From an uncultured Anaerostipes sp. (GTDB taxonomy: Bacteria > Bacillota > Clostridia > Lachnospirales > Lachnospiraceae): a stretch of DNA of 14,604 bases. The notes under the pieces were generated by a model. That model was given only the letters and a program-made list of their open reading frames with translations, had not been told where the DNA came from and did no database searches. Positions within the stretch are counted from its first letter, which is position 1. Each line of letters begins with the position of its first letter. A program made the translations under genes and the position numbers. The stretch covers positions 1 to 14,604 of the forward strand of contig CAAEIR010000229.1 in assembly GCA_900756035.1 (NCBI GenBank). Reading direction: 5' to 3'. This document shows, in pieces, positions 6,583-13,755 of the stretch.

Positions 6583-7392
6583 CTACCTCCAGGGACTAAA
6601 AAAAGAGAGATAAACCATAACTGCCAAAAATACTGCCAGAAAAATGTAAGTGCAGTAATCTCTTTTTTCATATTTCAAGGGATACAGTTTTGTTCTCCCC
6701 TCGCCTCCATGATAGCATCTGGACTCCATCGCCATGGCAAGATCATTGGCACGGCGAATTGCAGCCACAAATAGCGGCACGATAATCGGAACCATACTCT
6801 GTACCCTTTTTAACAGTCCCCCTGATTCAAAATCAATACCACGGGCTGTCTGCGCCTTCATAATCTTTTCCAACTCTTCTGTTAAAATAGGAATAAAACG
6901 AAGTGCTATGGACATCATCATCGCAATCTCATGAACCGGAACTCTGATTTTGTTTAGAAATCCAAGAGATTTATCTAATCCGTCTGTCAGTTCATTTGGT
7001 GTTGTCGTAAAAGTTAATAAAGATGTTCCAAGCACCAGCATAATTAATCGGCTTCCAAGATAAATTGTTGTAATAATACCTTCTCTTGATACAGATATAA
7101 AACCAACTTCAATAACCGGTTCTCCCGGAATAAACAGCATATTAATCAACACAGAAAACAGCAAAATCACCGCTACCGCCTTCAGTCCCCTTACAATATA
7201 AGACAGCGGAACTTTCGAAAGTCCAATAGCAAATCCCAAAAACAATAGTGACATAACATAGGTTGCAGGTGATTTGTGCATAAACAATGTCACAACATAA
7301 ATTAGAACAGCAAACAATTTAACCCTTGGATCCAGTCTGTGAATCATAGAATCTTCTTTATAATATTGTCCAATCGTAATATCTCTAAGCAT
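6583..7392 (-). CDS. ecfT: ECF transporter transmembrane protein EcfT
   Basis: A 269-residue membrane protein that couples the two EcfA ATPases to exchangeable vitamin- or metal-binding S components encoded elsewhere. DPRVKL at 21-26 marks the family N-terminus; hydrophobic segments lie near 26-40, 42-60, 70-88, 106-130 and 247-266. Two Arg-containing coupling motifs sit in the cytoplasmic helices, ARG at 183-185 and ESR at 223-225; these dock into the ATPase grooves. The start overlaps the end of ecfA2 by 8 bases. No S component gene is adjacent, consistent with a group II shared energising module. Confidence 0.95.
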   Translation of the reverse strand: MLRDITIGQYYKEDSMIHRLDPRVKLFAVLIYVVTLFMHKSPATYVMSLLFLGFAIGLSKVPLSYIVRGLKAVAVILLFSVLINMLFIPGEPVIEVGFISVSREGIITTIYLGSRLIMLVLGTSLLTFTTTPNELTDGLDKSLGFLNKIRVPVHEIAMMMSIALRFIPILTEELEKIMKAQTARGIDFESGGLLKRVQSMVPIIVPLFVAAIRRANDLAMAMESRCYHGGEGRTKLYPLKYEKRDYCTYIFLAVFLAVMVYLSFFSPWR

Positions 7393-8248
7393 TATCTGGT
7401 TTCCTTCTCAAAATATCTAAAATCGCTTCTTTCGTTTCCTTTAAAGTCAGCAAATCTCTCCGAACCGGAAATCCCCGATCTGCAAGTTCTCCTGCCAGCT
7501 GACAATAGAAAGGCAGCGAAAGTCCTGCCTTGTAAAGCTCTCCTTCATGAGCAAATACCTCACGAGGGCTTCCGTCATACATAATTTCTCCATGATTCAT
7601 CACAATGATTCTCTGCGCATACTGTGCCACATCTTCCATACTGTGAGATACGAGAATAATCGTAATCTTCTTTTCTTCATGTAGTTTCTTTAACAGTCTT
7701 AAAATCTGATCTTTTCCTACCGGATCAAGACCTGCTGTGGGTTCATCCAGAATAAAATATTCCGGTTCCATCGCAAGAATTCCGGCGATTGCCACTCTTC
7801 GCTTCTGTCCACCGGATAATTCAAAAGGAGACTTTGAAAAGAGTTTCTCCGACATTCCCACATCCTTCAAGGCTCTTCTGGCAATTATTTCTGCTTCCTC
7901 TTTTGTCTTTCCGAAATTCATCGGCCCGAAACATACATCATCTAAAATCGTTGTCTCAAACAACTGATGTTCCGGATATTGAAAACAGATGCCAACTTTT
8001 CCCCGCAGTTCCCGGAGCGGATATTTTTCTTTATGAATATTCTCTCCATGAAACAAGACCCTGCCGGACGTTGGCTTCATTAAACCGTTGAAATGCTGGA
8101 TCAATGTGGATTTTCCGGAACCAGTATGACCCACAATTCCTATAAATTCTTCTTTTTTAACTTCCAGACTTACATCCTTCAAGGCGTAATTTTTCTGTCT
8201 GGAATTATCTTTATAAGCATAACTTACCTGTTCTAAATAAATCGACAT
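7385..8248 (-). CDS. ecfA2: ECF transporter ATP-binding protein EcfA2
   Basis: A 287-residue ABC ATPase, one half of the heterodimer powering vitamin uptake through EcfT. Walker A GHTGSGKS is at 40-47, the Q-loop glutamine at 90, the signature LSGGQ at 144-148, Walker B FILDE at 165-169 with E169 catalytic, and the switch histidine at 202. The C-terminal 60 residues form the extension typical of EcfA proteins. Its start overlaps ecfA1 by 16 bases. Assignment as A2 rather than A1 rests on gene order (second ATPase, next to ecfT), as in other Firmicutes. Confidence 0.95.
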   Translation of the reverse strand: MSIYLEQVSYAYKDNSRQKNYALKDVSLEVKKEEFIGIVGHTGSGKSTLIQHFNGLMKPTSGRVLFHGENIHKEKYPLRELRGKVGICFQYPEHQLFETTILDDVCFGPMNFGKTKEEAEIIARRALKDVGMSEKLFSKSPFELSGGQKRRVAIAGILAMEPEYFILDEPTAGLDPVGKDQILRLLKKLHEEKKITIILVSHSMEDVAQYAQRIIVMNHGEIMYDGSPREVFAHEGELYKAGLSLPFYCQLAGELADRGFPVRRDLLTLKETKEAILDILRRKPDNA

Positions 8249-9084
8249 AATTCTTCCACCAGCTCTTCCTTTGTTGTAATTGTTTCAGAAAGCGGCACCC
8301 CTTCTTTTCTTAACTCCGCTGCCAGTTCTGCGGCATAAGGCACCTCCAGACCCAGTTCTTTCATTTCTGCGACCCTTGAAAAAATCTCTTTTGGCGTTCC
8401 ATCCATAATAATTTTCCCTTGATCCATGACGATGATCCGGTCTGCCAAAACCACTTCCTCCATATGATGTGTTACCATTAAAATTGTGATATGCTTCTCC
8501 CTGTTTAATTCTCTTACCAGAGAAAGAACATGCCTGCGTCCTTCCGGATCCAGCATCGCTGTAGGCTCATCCATCACAATACACTCCGGTTCCATCGCCA
8601 TAATACCGGCAATCGCCACTCTCTGTTTCTGTCCGCCGGATAAATGATTCGGACTTGCTTCCCGATAATCCTGCATCCCAACACCTGTTAACGCTGCTGT
8701 AATTCTCTTGCAAATATCCTCAGGTTCTATTCCCAGATTCTCCGGTCCAAAGGCAGTATCTTCCTCTACTGTTGTTCCAACAATCTGATTATCCGGATTC
8801 TGAAAAACAATCCCCGCATCCTGCCGGATTTTCAGAAGATTTCTTTGATCTCTGGTATCCATCCCTTTTATAGAAACCATGCCTTGTGTTGGCATCAGCA
8901 ATCCGTTAATATGCTTTACCAGAGATGATTTTCCAGAACCATTTCTCCCGAGAATTGCAACGAACTCTCCTTTCTCCACAGACAAACTAATATCGTCAAT
9001 GGCGGCAATCTCCTGCCTCTCGTCTTCAGAGTCACCATAAGTTGTATATTTATGTATTAAATTCTTTATTTCCAATATGGACAT
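8233..9084 (-). CDS. ecfA1: ECF transporter ATP-binding protein EcfA1
   Basis: A 283-residue ABC ATPase, partner of EcfA2. Walker A GRNGSGKS is at 46-53, the Q-loop glutamine at 95, LSGGQ at 148-152, Walker B CIVMDE at 168-173 with E173 catalytic, and the switch histidine at 206. AGGAG lies seven bases before the ATG. It is the first gene of the unit ecfA1-ecfA2-ecfT-truA-permease, with its own promoter after the rplQ terminator, so vitamin uptake is separated transcriptionally from the ribosomal genes while keeping the ancient gene order. Confidence 0.95.
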   Translation of the reverse strand: MSILEIKNLIHKYTTYGDSEDERQEIAAIDDISLSVEKGEFVAILGRNGSGKSSLVKHINGLLMPTQGMVSIKGMDTRDQRNLLKIRQDAGIVFQNPDNQIVGTTVEEDTAFGPENLGIEPEDICKRITAALTGVGMQDYREASPNHLSGGQKQRVAIAGIMAMEPECIVMDEPTAMLDPEGRRHVLSLVRELNREKHITILMVTHHMEEVVLADRIIVMDQGKIIMDGTPKEIFSRVAEMKELGLEVPYAAELAAELRKEGVPLSETITTKEELVEELCRFI

Positions 9085-9112
9085 TTTTTTGCTCCTTTAT
9101 TCATTGTGTCTT

Positions 9113-9141
9113 ATTATAGCAAGAAACAAAGCATTACACAA
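9113..9141 (-). promoter_or_regulatory. Promoter of the ecfA1-ecfA2-ecfT-truA operon
   Basis: On the minus strand a perfect TATAAT (9113-9118) sits 17 bp downstream of TTGTGT (9136-9141), which keeps the TTG half of the -35 consensus. The predicted start near 9106 leaves a leader of only about 20 nt, too short for a riboswitch. Confidence 0.75.
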
Positions 9142-9154
9142 TCACCGGATGTGC

Positions 9155-9189
9155 CAAAATAAAAAGAATGTGCAAAGCACATTCTTTTT
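9155..9189 (-). terminator. Intrinsic terminator after rplQ
   Basis: A perfect 13-bp inverted repeat pairs 9161-9173 with 9177-9189 around a three-base loop (9174-9176). On the minus strand the stem ends in five T and continues ATTTT. The other strand is equally T-rich, so it may be bidirectional. It separates the alpha-operon genes from the ecfA promoter. Confidence 0.92.
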
Positions 9190-9232
9190 TGTTGTTGTCG
9201 ATTTGGAATTTTTCAAATATAGTTGTTAATTC

Positions 9233-9769
9233 TTACACTAACTCAAGTACAACCTGTAATGCGGCGTCACCTTTACGCTGTGCAATCTTAACAATTCTTG
9301 TATAACCACCATTACGCTCTGCGTATTTTGGTGCATACTCGTCAAATAATTTTGCTGTTAAGTCAACTTTCTTTGTGTTGGCTTTCTTACCTGCAATCTC
9401 TGTAGGTACTTCTGTTACAGGATATAATACCTTTAACATCTGTCTTCTTGCATGTAAGCGGGATGGTAAATCTTTTTTGATTTCTTTCTGAACTGTATCA
9501 TAAACAGTAACTTTTTTACCATCTACAACTTCTTTTACACGTTTTCCTTCACTGTCTTTTTTTGCAACTTTTGCATCAATTGTAACAGTTTCAAAATTAT
9601 CTTTTTCTCTTACGGCCAAAGCAATCAGTTTTTCAGCAACTTTACGAATTTCTTTCGCTTTTGCTTCTGTTGTGACAATTTTTCCATAATGTAAAAGATT
9701 TGTTACTTCAGCACGAATCAGTGCTTTTCTCTGAGAAGATGTTCTTCCTAATTTTCTATATTTTGCCAT
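9233..9769 (-). CDS. rplQ: 50S ribosomal protein L17, with an internal insertion
   Basis: A large-subunit protein located near the peptide exit tunnel. The start MAKYRKLGRTSSQRKALIR, the LHARRQ stretch (105-110) and the C-terminal ERNGGYTRIVKI segment (151-162) are diagnostic of L17. At 178 residues it is about 50-60 longer than the 116-130 usual for bacteria. The extra length lies mostly between residues 55 and 104, a lysine- and valine-rich, predicted-soluble segment, and shifts LHARRQ far from its usual place. The reading frame is clean. AGGAGG lies eight bases before the ATG. It is the last gene of the alpha operon, 63 bases after rpoA. Confidence 0.95.
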   Translation of the reverse strand: MAKYRKLGRTSSQRKALIRAEVTNLLHYGKIVTTEAKAKEIRKVAEKLIALAVREKDNFETVTIDAKVAKKDSEGKRVKEVVDGKKVTVYDTVQKEIKKDLPSRLHARRQMLKVLYPVTEVPTEIAGKKANTKKVDLTAKLFDEYAPKYAERNGGYTRIVKIAQRKGDAALQVVLELV

Positions 9770-9792
9770 TTCAATGACCTCCTGTGATTTTT

Positions 9793-9824
9793 CGCCTTGC
9801 CTACTTCTGCCTTCAGCCTAGGCG
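9793..9824. repeat. Small inverted repeat between rpoA and rplQ
   Basis: In the 63-base rpoA-rplQ gap, GCCTA (9799-9803) can pair with TAGGC (9819-9823), or CGCCT (9793-9797) with AGGCG (9820-9824). The site GCCTAGGC (9816-9823) is itself a palindrome. No T run follows on the minus strand, so it is not a terminator; it could protect or separate the messages. Confidence 0.35.
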
Positions 9825-9832
9825 GGTCTTAT

Positions 9833-10789
9833 TTATTCGTCTCCTGAACTTAAGGATAAACCAAGTTCACTTAATTTTGCCAATACTTCTTCTAAAGACT
9901 TACGTCCAAGGTTACGAACCTTCATCATGTCTTCTGAAGTTTTATTGGTCAGTTCTTCTACTGTATTAATACCAGCTCTCTTTAAGCAGTTGTATGAACG
10001 AACAGATAATTCCAGTTCGTCAATACTCATCTCAAGAACTTTTTCTTTCTCATCGTCTTCCTTCTCAACCATAACTTCTGCTGTTTTGGCATTCTCTGAA
10101 AGATCAACAAATAAGTTCAAATGCTCGCATAATACTTTTGCTGCCAGACTGACAGATTCGTCCGGAGTCAAAGTTCCATTAGTGAAAACATCTAATGTCA
10201 GTTTATCATAATCAGTAATCTGACCAACACGAGTGTTTTCCACTTTCAGATTCACACGCTCTACCGGTGTATAAATTGCATCAACTGCAATCTCATCAAT
10301 GGCTTTTCCTTCTTTATCTGCTTTATCTGCGCCTACATATCCACGTCCGTTTGTGATAGTAAGTTCCATATCCAACTTGCTGCTGTCATCACTTAAAGTC
10401 GCAATAACAAGATCCGGATTCAGAATTTCGATATCACTGTCCGCTTTGATATCGCCGGCAGTTACAACACCCTTTCCTGAAAACTCAATATAAGCCTGCT
10501 TTGGTTCAGCGGATGAGCTGTTGTTTTTAATTGCCAGTGATTTGATATTCATGATGATTTCAGGTACGTCTTCCTTTACACCCGGAATGGAACTGAATTC
10601 ATGCAGAACACCTTTGATCTTAACTGAACTTACTGCTGCTCCCGGCAGAGAAGAAAGCATGATACGTCTCAGGGAATTTCCCAGAGTTGTACCATATCCC
10701 CTTTCCAAAGGTTCTACAACAAAGCGTCCATAACGATTATCTTCTGAAATCTCATTAATCTCAATATTTGGTTTTTCAAATTCAAACAT
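9833..10789 (-). CDS. rpoA: DNA-directed RNA polymerase subunit alpha
   Basis: A 318-residue alpha subunit, typical length. The N-terminal assembly domain (about 1-230) contains the dimerisation stretch YGTTLGNSLRRIMLSSLPG (32-50). A charged linker (about 240-252) leads to the C-terminal domain (253-313), which binds UP elements and activators: R264 and N267 in VRSYNCLK (263-270), and NLGRKSLEEV at 293-302. AAGGAGG lies six bases before the ATG. It sits between rpsD and rplQ as in most bacteria. Confidence 0.98.
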   Translation of the reverse strand: MFEFEKPNIEINEISEDNRYGRFVVEPLERGYGTTLGNSLRRIMLSSLPGAAVSSVKIKGVLHEFSSIPGVKEDVPEIIMNIKSLAIKNNSSSAEPKQAYIEFSGKGVVTAGDIKADSDIEILNPDLVIATLSDDSSKLDMELTITNGRGYVGADKADKEGKAIDEIAVDAIYTPVERVNLKVENTRVGQITDYDKLTLDVFTNGTLTPDESVSLAAKVLCEHLNLFVDLSENAKTAEVMVEKEDDEKEKVLEMSIDELELSVRSYNCLKRAGINTVEELTNKTSEDMMKVRNLGRKSLEEVLAKLSELGLSLSSGDE

Positions 10790-10831
10790 GCTTGCCCTCC
10801 TTTTGGCTTAGGTTTAACTTGAGGGTTATGA

Positions 10832-11425
10832 TTATTTAGAATATAACTCGACGATTAATGTTTCATTTACCGGTACGTCGATCTCATCTCTTGTAGGAAG
10901 CTCTTTTACAGTTCCTGTAAAGTTATCATGATCTGCTTCTAACCAAGATGGAATCATTCTTCCGTCTGTAACTTCTAAGATTTCCTTGTATCTAGGAGAA
11001 GTTCTGTGTTTTTCTTTAATTTCGATAACATCACCAGCTTTTACCTGATAAGAAGGGATGTTTACCTGTTTTCCGTTTACTAACACATGTTTGTGGTCAA
11101 CGATCTGTCTGCACTCTTTTCTTGTTCTTCCATAACCAAGACGGAATAATACATTGTCCAGACGAAGCTCTAATAATGTCATCAGGTTTGTACCAGTCTG
11201 ACCTTTCATTCTCTCTGCTTTTGCATAGTAGTTACGGAAAGGTTTCTCTAATACACCATAGATGAATTTCGCTTTCTGTTTTTCACAAAGCTGAAGTCCG
11301 TACTCGCTTTTCTTTCTGTTTGCTCTATTTAAACTTCTGTTTGATTTTTTATCAATTCCTAAAAAGACAGGATCTAAACCTAAGGATCTGCATCTCTTTA
11401 AGACTGGAGTTCTATCTACTGCCAT
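10832..11425 (-). CDS. rpsD: 30S ribosomal protein S4, zinc-free form
   Basis: A 197-residue S4, a primary 16S rRNA-binding protein that nucleates small-subunit assembly and in several bacteria represses its own operon. The S4 RNA-binding domain spans roughly 88-150, with LDNVLFRLGYGRTRKECR at its start. The open frame runs 18 codons further upstream into rpsK, but the ATG at 11425 has AGGAGG ten bases before it and gives the conserved start MAVDRTPVLKRCR, so that is chosen. The N-terminal zinc knuckle of the C+ form is missing: only one Cys occurs in the first 40 residues. It starts 19 bases after rpsK. Confidence 0.96.
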   Translation of the reverse strand: MAVDRTPVLKRCRSLGLDPVFLGIDKKSNRSLNRANRKKSEYGLQLCEKQKAKFIYGVLEKPFRNYYAKAERMKGQTGTNLMTLLELRLDNVLFRLGYGRTRKECRQIVDHKHVLVNGKQVNIPSYQVKAGDVIEIKEKHRTSPRYKEILEVTDGRMIPSWLEADHDNFTGTVKELPTRDEIDVPVNETLIVELYSK

Positions 11426-11444
11426 CTTTATATATCCTCCTAAA

Positions 11445-11837
11445 TTAGACTCTTCTGCGTTTTGGTGGGCGACATCCATTATGTGGAACAGGTGTTACAT
11501 CTTTAATGCTTGTAACTTCCAATCCAGCTGCTGCTAAAGCACGGATTGCTGCTTCTCTTCCTGACCCAGGACCTTTTACCATAACGTCTACTGATTTTAA
11601 ACCATGCACTAATGCTGCTTTTGTTGCAGTTTCAGCTGCCATCTGAGCTGCATATGGTGTAGATTTTTTAGATCCTCTGAATCCTAACCCACCTGCACTT
11701 GCCCAAGAAAGAGCATTTCCCTGTGCATCTGTTAATGTAACGATTGTATTATTAAAAGATGACTGAATATGTGCCTGTCCGTGCTGTACATTCTTCTTTA
11801 CACGTTTTTTTGCACTTTTCTTTGTAACTTTAGCCAT
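11445..11837 (-). CDS. rpsK: 30S ribosomal protein S11
   Basis: A 130-residue S11, part of the small-subunit platform near the E site. The N-terminal HIQSSFNNTIVTLTD (23-37), the KGPGSGREAAIRAL core (88-101) and the C-terminal HNGCRPPKRRRV are all canonical. The Shine-Dalgarno is weak compared with its neighbours, AAAGG about 11 bases before the ATG, and a hairpin lies in the 106-base gap after rpsM, so its output relative to rpsM may be adjusted. Confidence 0.97.
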   Translation of the reverse strand: MAKVTKKSAKKRVKKNVQHGQAHIQSSFNNTIVTLTDAQGNALSWASAGGLGFRGSKKSTPYAAQMAAETATKAALVHGLKSVDVMVKGPGSGREAAIRALAAAGLEVTSIKDVTPVPHNGCRPPKRRRV

Positions 11838-11872
11838 AATTACGTATACCTTTCTTTCTTCATTTCAATTTC

Positions 11873-11899
11873 AAAAAGATTGCCGATACTGCAAATCTT
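11873..11899 (-). terminator. Possible attenuator hairpin between rpsM and rpsK
   Basis: On the minus strand AAGATT-T-GC (11891-11899) pairs with GC-AATCTT (11876-11883) with one bulged T and a 7-nt loop, and the stem runs straight into five T. This is the form of a weak intrinsic terminator inside an operon. It lies about 35 bases before rpsK. Confidence 0.4.
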
Positions 11900-11943
11900 A
11901 TGCTGCCAGGCCGTCCATACAGCCGGGCGTATCATACACTGTC

Positions 11944-12312
11944 TTATTTTTTCTTGTTCGCTACTGTCTTTTTCGGTCCTTTGCGTGTTCTAGCGTTTGT
12001 CTTTGTTTTCTGTCCACGGCAAGGAAGTCCCTGTCTATGACGTTTTCCTCTGTAGCATCCAATTTCTTTTAATCTCTTAATGTTAAGAGCGATTTCTCTT
12101 CTTAAATCACCTTCTACAACCTGTGTCTCGTTGATGACTGCGCTCAGTCTCTTTACTTCGTCATCAGTTAAATCGCGAACACGGGTATCAGGATTCACAT
12201 TTGCCTCTGCCAAAATACGTTTTGCGCTGGAAAGACCGATTCCATAAATATAAGTAAGACCAATCTCTACACGCTTTTCTCTTGGTAAATCAACACCTGA
12301 AATACGAGCCAT
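11944..12312 (-). CDS. rpsM: 30S ribosomal protein S13
   Basis: A 122-residue S13 of the small-subunit head, which contacts the initiator or P-site tRNA and the large subunit. The start ARISGVDLPREKRVEIGLTYIYGIG and the CYRGKRHRQGLPCRGQKT stretch (about 86-103) are canonical, with a lysine-rich tail. The frame extends 16 codons further upstream, but the ATG at 12312 follows GGAGG with a ten-base spacing and matches the family start, so it is preferred. It opens the alpha-operon set after an unusually long 271-base gap behind rpmJ. Confidence 0.97.
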   Translation of the reverse strand: MARISGVDLPREKRVEIGLTYIYGIGLSSAKRILAEANVNPDTRVRDLTDDEVKRLSAVINETQVVEGDLRREIALNIKRLKEIGCYRGKRHRQGLPCRGQKTKTNARTRKGPKKTVANKKK

Positions 12313-12583
12313 GTTTTTTCTTCCTCCAAAATAAATAATTACATTGCTTATTAAGGGCAATCCATATATCCGCGTACGGTGAAATGATATATATGTCTTT
12401 TCCTTAAACTGTCTATTCTATCTATAAATAATCAGTATGAGTGTACCTGTACCCACACTGCAGCCGCCAAAATAAACCTACGATGTACAAACATCATAAG
12501 CACACCTTACTTGCCTTCCGGCAAACAGGTAAATACACAAAACAAAGGATCATCACTGTCCTTTGGAATTCAAGATACCGTGA
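12313..12583 (-). promoter_or_regulatory. 271-base structured gap between rpmJ and rpsM, candidate leader
   Basis: No reading frame of note is present, but several short hairpins can form on the minus strand: CAAAGGA with TCCTTTG (12543-12549 and 12559-12565) followed by TTTTG; TTGCC with GGCAA (near 12511-12524); GATGT with ACATC (near 12481-12495); AGTGT with ACACT across a GTACAGGTAC core (near 12438-12458); and a T/A-rich stem around a CGTACG loop (near 12363-12393). Other r-protein genes here are only 19-106 bases apart. The position matches the place of the S4-controlled alpha-operon leader in gamma-proteobacteria; homology to it is not claimed. Confidence 0.45.
12541..12565 (-). terminator. 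Weak terminator-like hairpin after rpmJ
   Basis: A perfect 7-bp stem (12543-12549 with 12559-12565) with a 9-nt loop is followed on the minus strand by TTTTGTG, 18 bases after the rpmJ stop codon. The stem has only three G-C pairs, so termination would be partial at best. Confidence 0.4.
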
Positions 12584-12697
12584 TTATCCCTGTCTCTGTT
12601 TGTGTTTTGGATTCTCACAGATTACTCTGATAGATCCTTTTCTCTTAATAACCTTGCATTTTTCGCAAATTGGTTTTACAGATGCTCTAACCTTCAC
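12584..12697 (-). CDS. rpmJ: 50S ribosomal protein L36, zinc-binding form
   Basis: A 37-residue ribosomal protein, the smallest in the large subunit. Translation begins MKVRASVKPICEKC and ends KHKQRQG. The zinc ligands C11, C14, C27 and H32 are all present, so this is the C+ form that needs zinc. The start codon is GTG, with AAAGGAG eight bases upstream. It lies directly behind a strong promoter after infA and before rpsM, its usual place at the junction of the spc and alpha operons. Confidence 0.97.
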   Translation of the reverse strand: MKVRASVKPICEKCKVIKRKGSIRVICENPKHKQRQG

Positions 12698-12731
12698 TTG
12701 AATATCTCCTTTCAAAAAACGTTCGGATATG

Positions 12732-12760
12732 ATTATATCACTCTATTTCATATTTTTCAA
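12732..12760 (-). promoter_or_regulatory. Strong promoter of rpmJ and the alpha-operon genes
   Basis: On the minus strand TTGAAA (12755-12760) and a perfect TATAAT (12732-12737) are separated by exactly 17 bp, and TGA directly before TATAAT gives an extended -10 as well. It lies just after the infA stop codon. The predicted start near 12725 leaves a leader of about 28 nt to rpmJ. It shows that rpmJ-rpsM-rpsK-rpsD-rpoA-rplQ need not depend on transcription from the spc operon. Confidence 0.88.
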
Positions 12761-12767
12761 GACTTTT

Positions 12768-12986
12768 TTATTTATCTCTCCAAATAATTCTTCCTTTGGA
12801 TAAATCATACGGTGACAGTGCCAGTGTTACTTTGTCGCCCGGAAGAATCTTAATATAGTTCATTCTCAGTTTTCCACTGATATGAGCTAAGATTACGTGA
12901 CCTCCCTCAATCTCAACCTTAAACATTGCATTGGGCAGTTTTTCCAGCACTACTCCTTCAACTTCAATCGCCTCTGATTTTGCCAT
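12768..12986 (-). CDS. infA: Translation initiation factor IF-1
   Basis: A 72-residue OB-fold factor that binds the A site of the 30S subunit during initiation. The start MAKSEAIEVEGVVLEKLPNAM and the HISGKLRMNYIKILPGDKV core are canonical. Two ATGs are possible: the one at 12992 touches the AGGAGG with no spacing, the one at 12986 has a six-base spacing and gives the family N-terminus, so the latter is chosen. The AGGAGG overlaps the map stop codon. No KOW-domain gene separates map from infA, as I recall it does in many related clostridia. Confidence 0.97.
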   Translation of the reverse strand: MAKSEAIEVEGVVLEKLPNAMFKVEIEGGHVILAHISGKLRMNYIKILPGDKVTLALSPYDLSKGRIIWRDK

Positions 12987-12996
12987 TTTCATCCTC

Positions 12997-13752
12997 CTAT
13001 TCAGATAATGTCAATATTTCACAACCATCTTCTGTAATTACAATGGTATTCTCATAATGAGCAGCCAGACTTCCATCCTCTGTGACAACTGTCCAGTCAT
13101 CATCCAGCCATACCACATCATATTCCCCTTCATTTACCATCGGCTCAATGGCAAGTGTCATTCCTGGTCTTAACTTGATTCCTTTTCGTCTTTGCTTAAA
13201 ATTCGGAATCTGCGGATCTTCGTGAAGATGAGTTCCAATTCCATGTCCAACCAGATCTCTTACCACAGAATACCCATGACTCTCCACATGTTTCTGTATT
13301 GCCTCCGAAATATCAAATAAATGATTTCCCGGTTTTGCAAATTTTATTCCCTCAAAGAAACTCTCCTTCGTAACCCGGATCAGACGCTCTGCTTCCGCAG
13401 ATATCTTCCCGACTGAATGAGTTCTTGCAGCATCGGAATGATACCCCTCATGAATCAGTCCTGCATCCAGGCTTACAATATCGCCTTCCTGCAGGATACG
13501 GTCTTTTCGGGGAATTCCATGTACAACCTCATCGTTTACAGATACACAGATAGATGCAGGATACCCATTATAATTAAGAAAATTCGGAACGCATCCCAGA
13601 TCGCGGATCGCTTTTTCTCCAAATTGATCAATCTCCAGAGTAGAAATTCCCGGCTGAATAATTTCAGCCAGCCGATTATGCACATCTTCCAACATCTTTC
13701 CTGCTTCACGCATAAGTTGAATTTCTTTTTTTGATTTTATTGTCACTGCCAT
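12997..13752 (-). CDS. map: Type I methionine aminopeptidase
   Basis: A 251-residue metalloprotease that removes the initiator methionine from new proteins. All residues of the site align with the E. coli enzyme with an offset of one: H78 for substrate binding, metal ligands D96, D107, H170, E203 and E234. The N-terminus has no zinc-finger extension. It begins three bases after the adk stop codon, with AGAGG in the last adk codons as ribosome binding site, so the two are probably coupled. The secY-adk-map-infA order is standard for Firmicutes. Confidence 0.98.
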   Translation of the reverse strand: MAVTIKSKKEIQLMREAGKMLEDVHNRLAEIIQPGISTLEIDQFGEKAIRDLGCVPNFLNYNGYPASICVSVNDEVVHGIPRKDRILQEGDIVSLDAGLIHEGYHSDAARTHSVGKISAEAERLIRVTKESFFEGIKFAKPGNHLFDISEAIQKHVESHGYSVVRDLVGHGIGTHLHEDPQIPNFKQRRKGIKLRPGMTLAIEPMVNEGEYDVVWLDDDWTVVTEDGSLAAHYENTIVITEDGCEILTLSE

Positions 13753-13755
13753 TTT

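Noticed and set aside
12441..12787. Plus-strand open frames between rpsM and infA
   Set aside because: They are antisense to rpmJ, the alpha-operon promoter and the leader, lack ribosome binding sites, and are shadows in AT-rich DNA.
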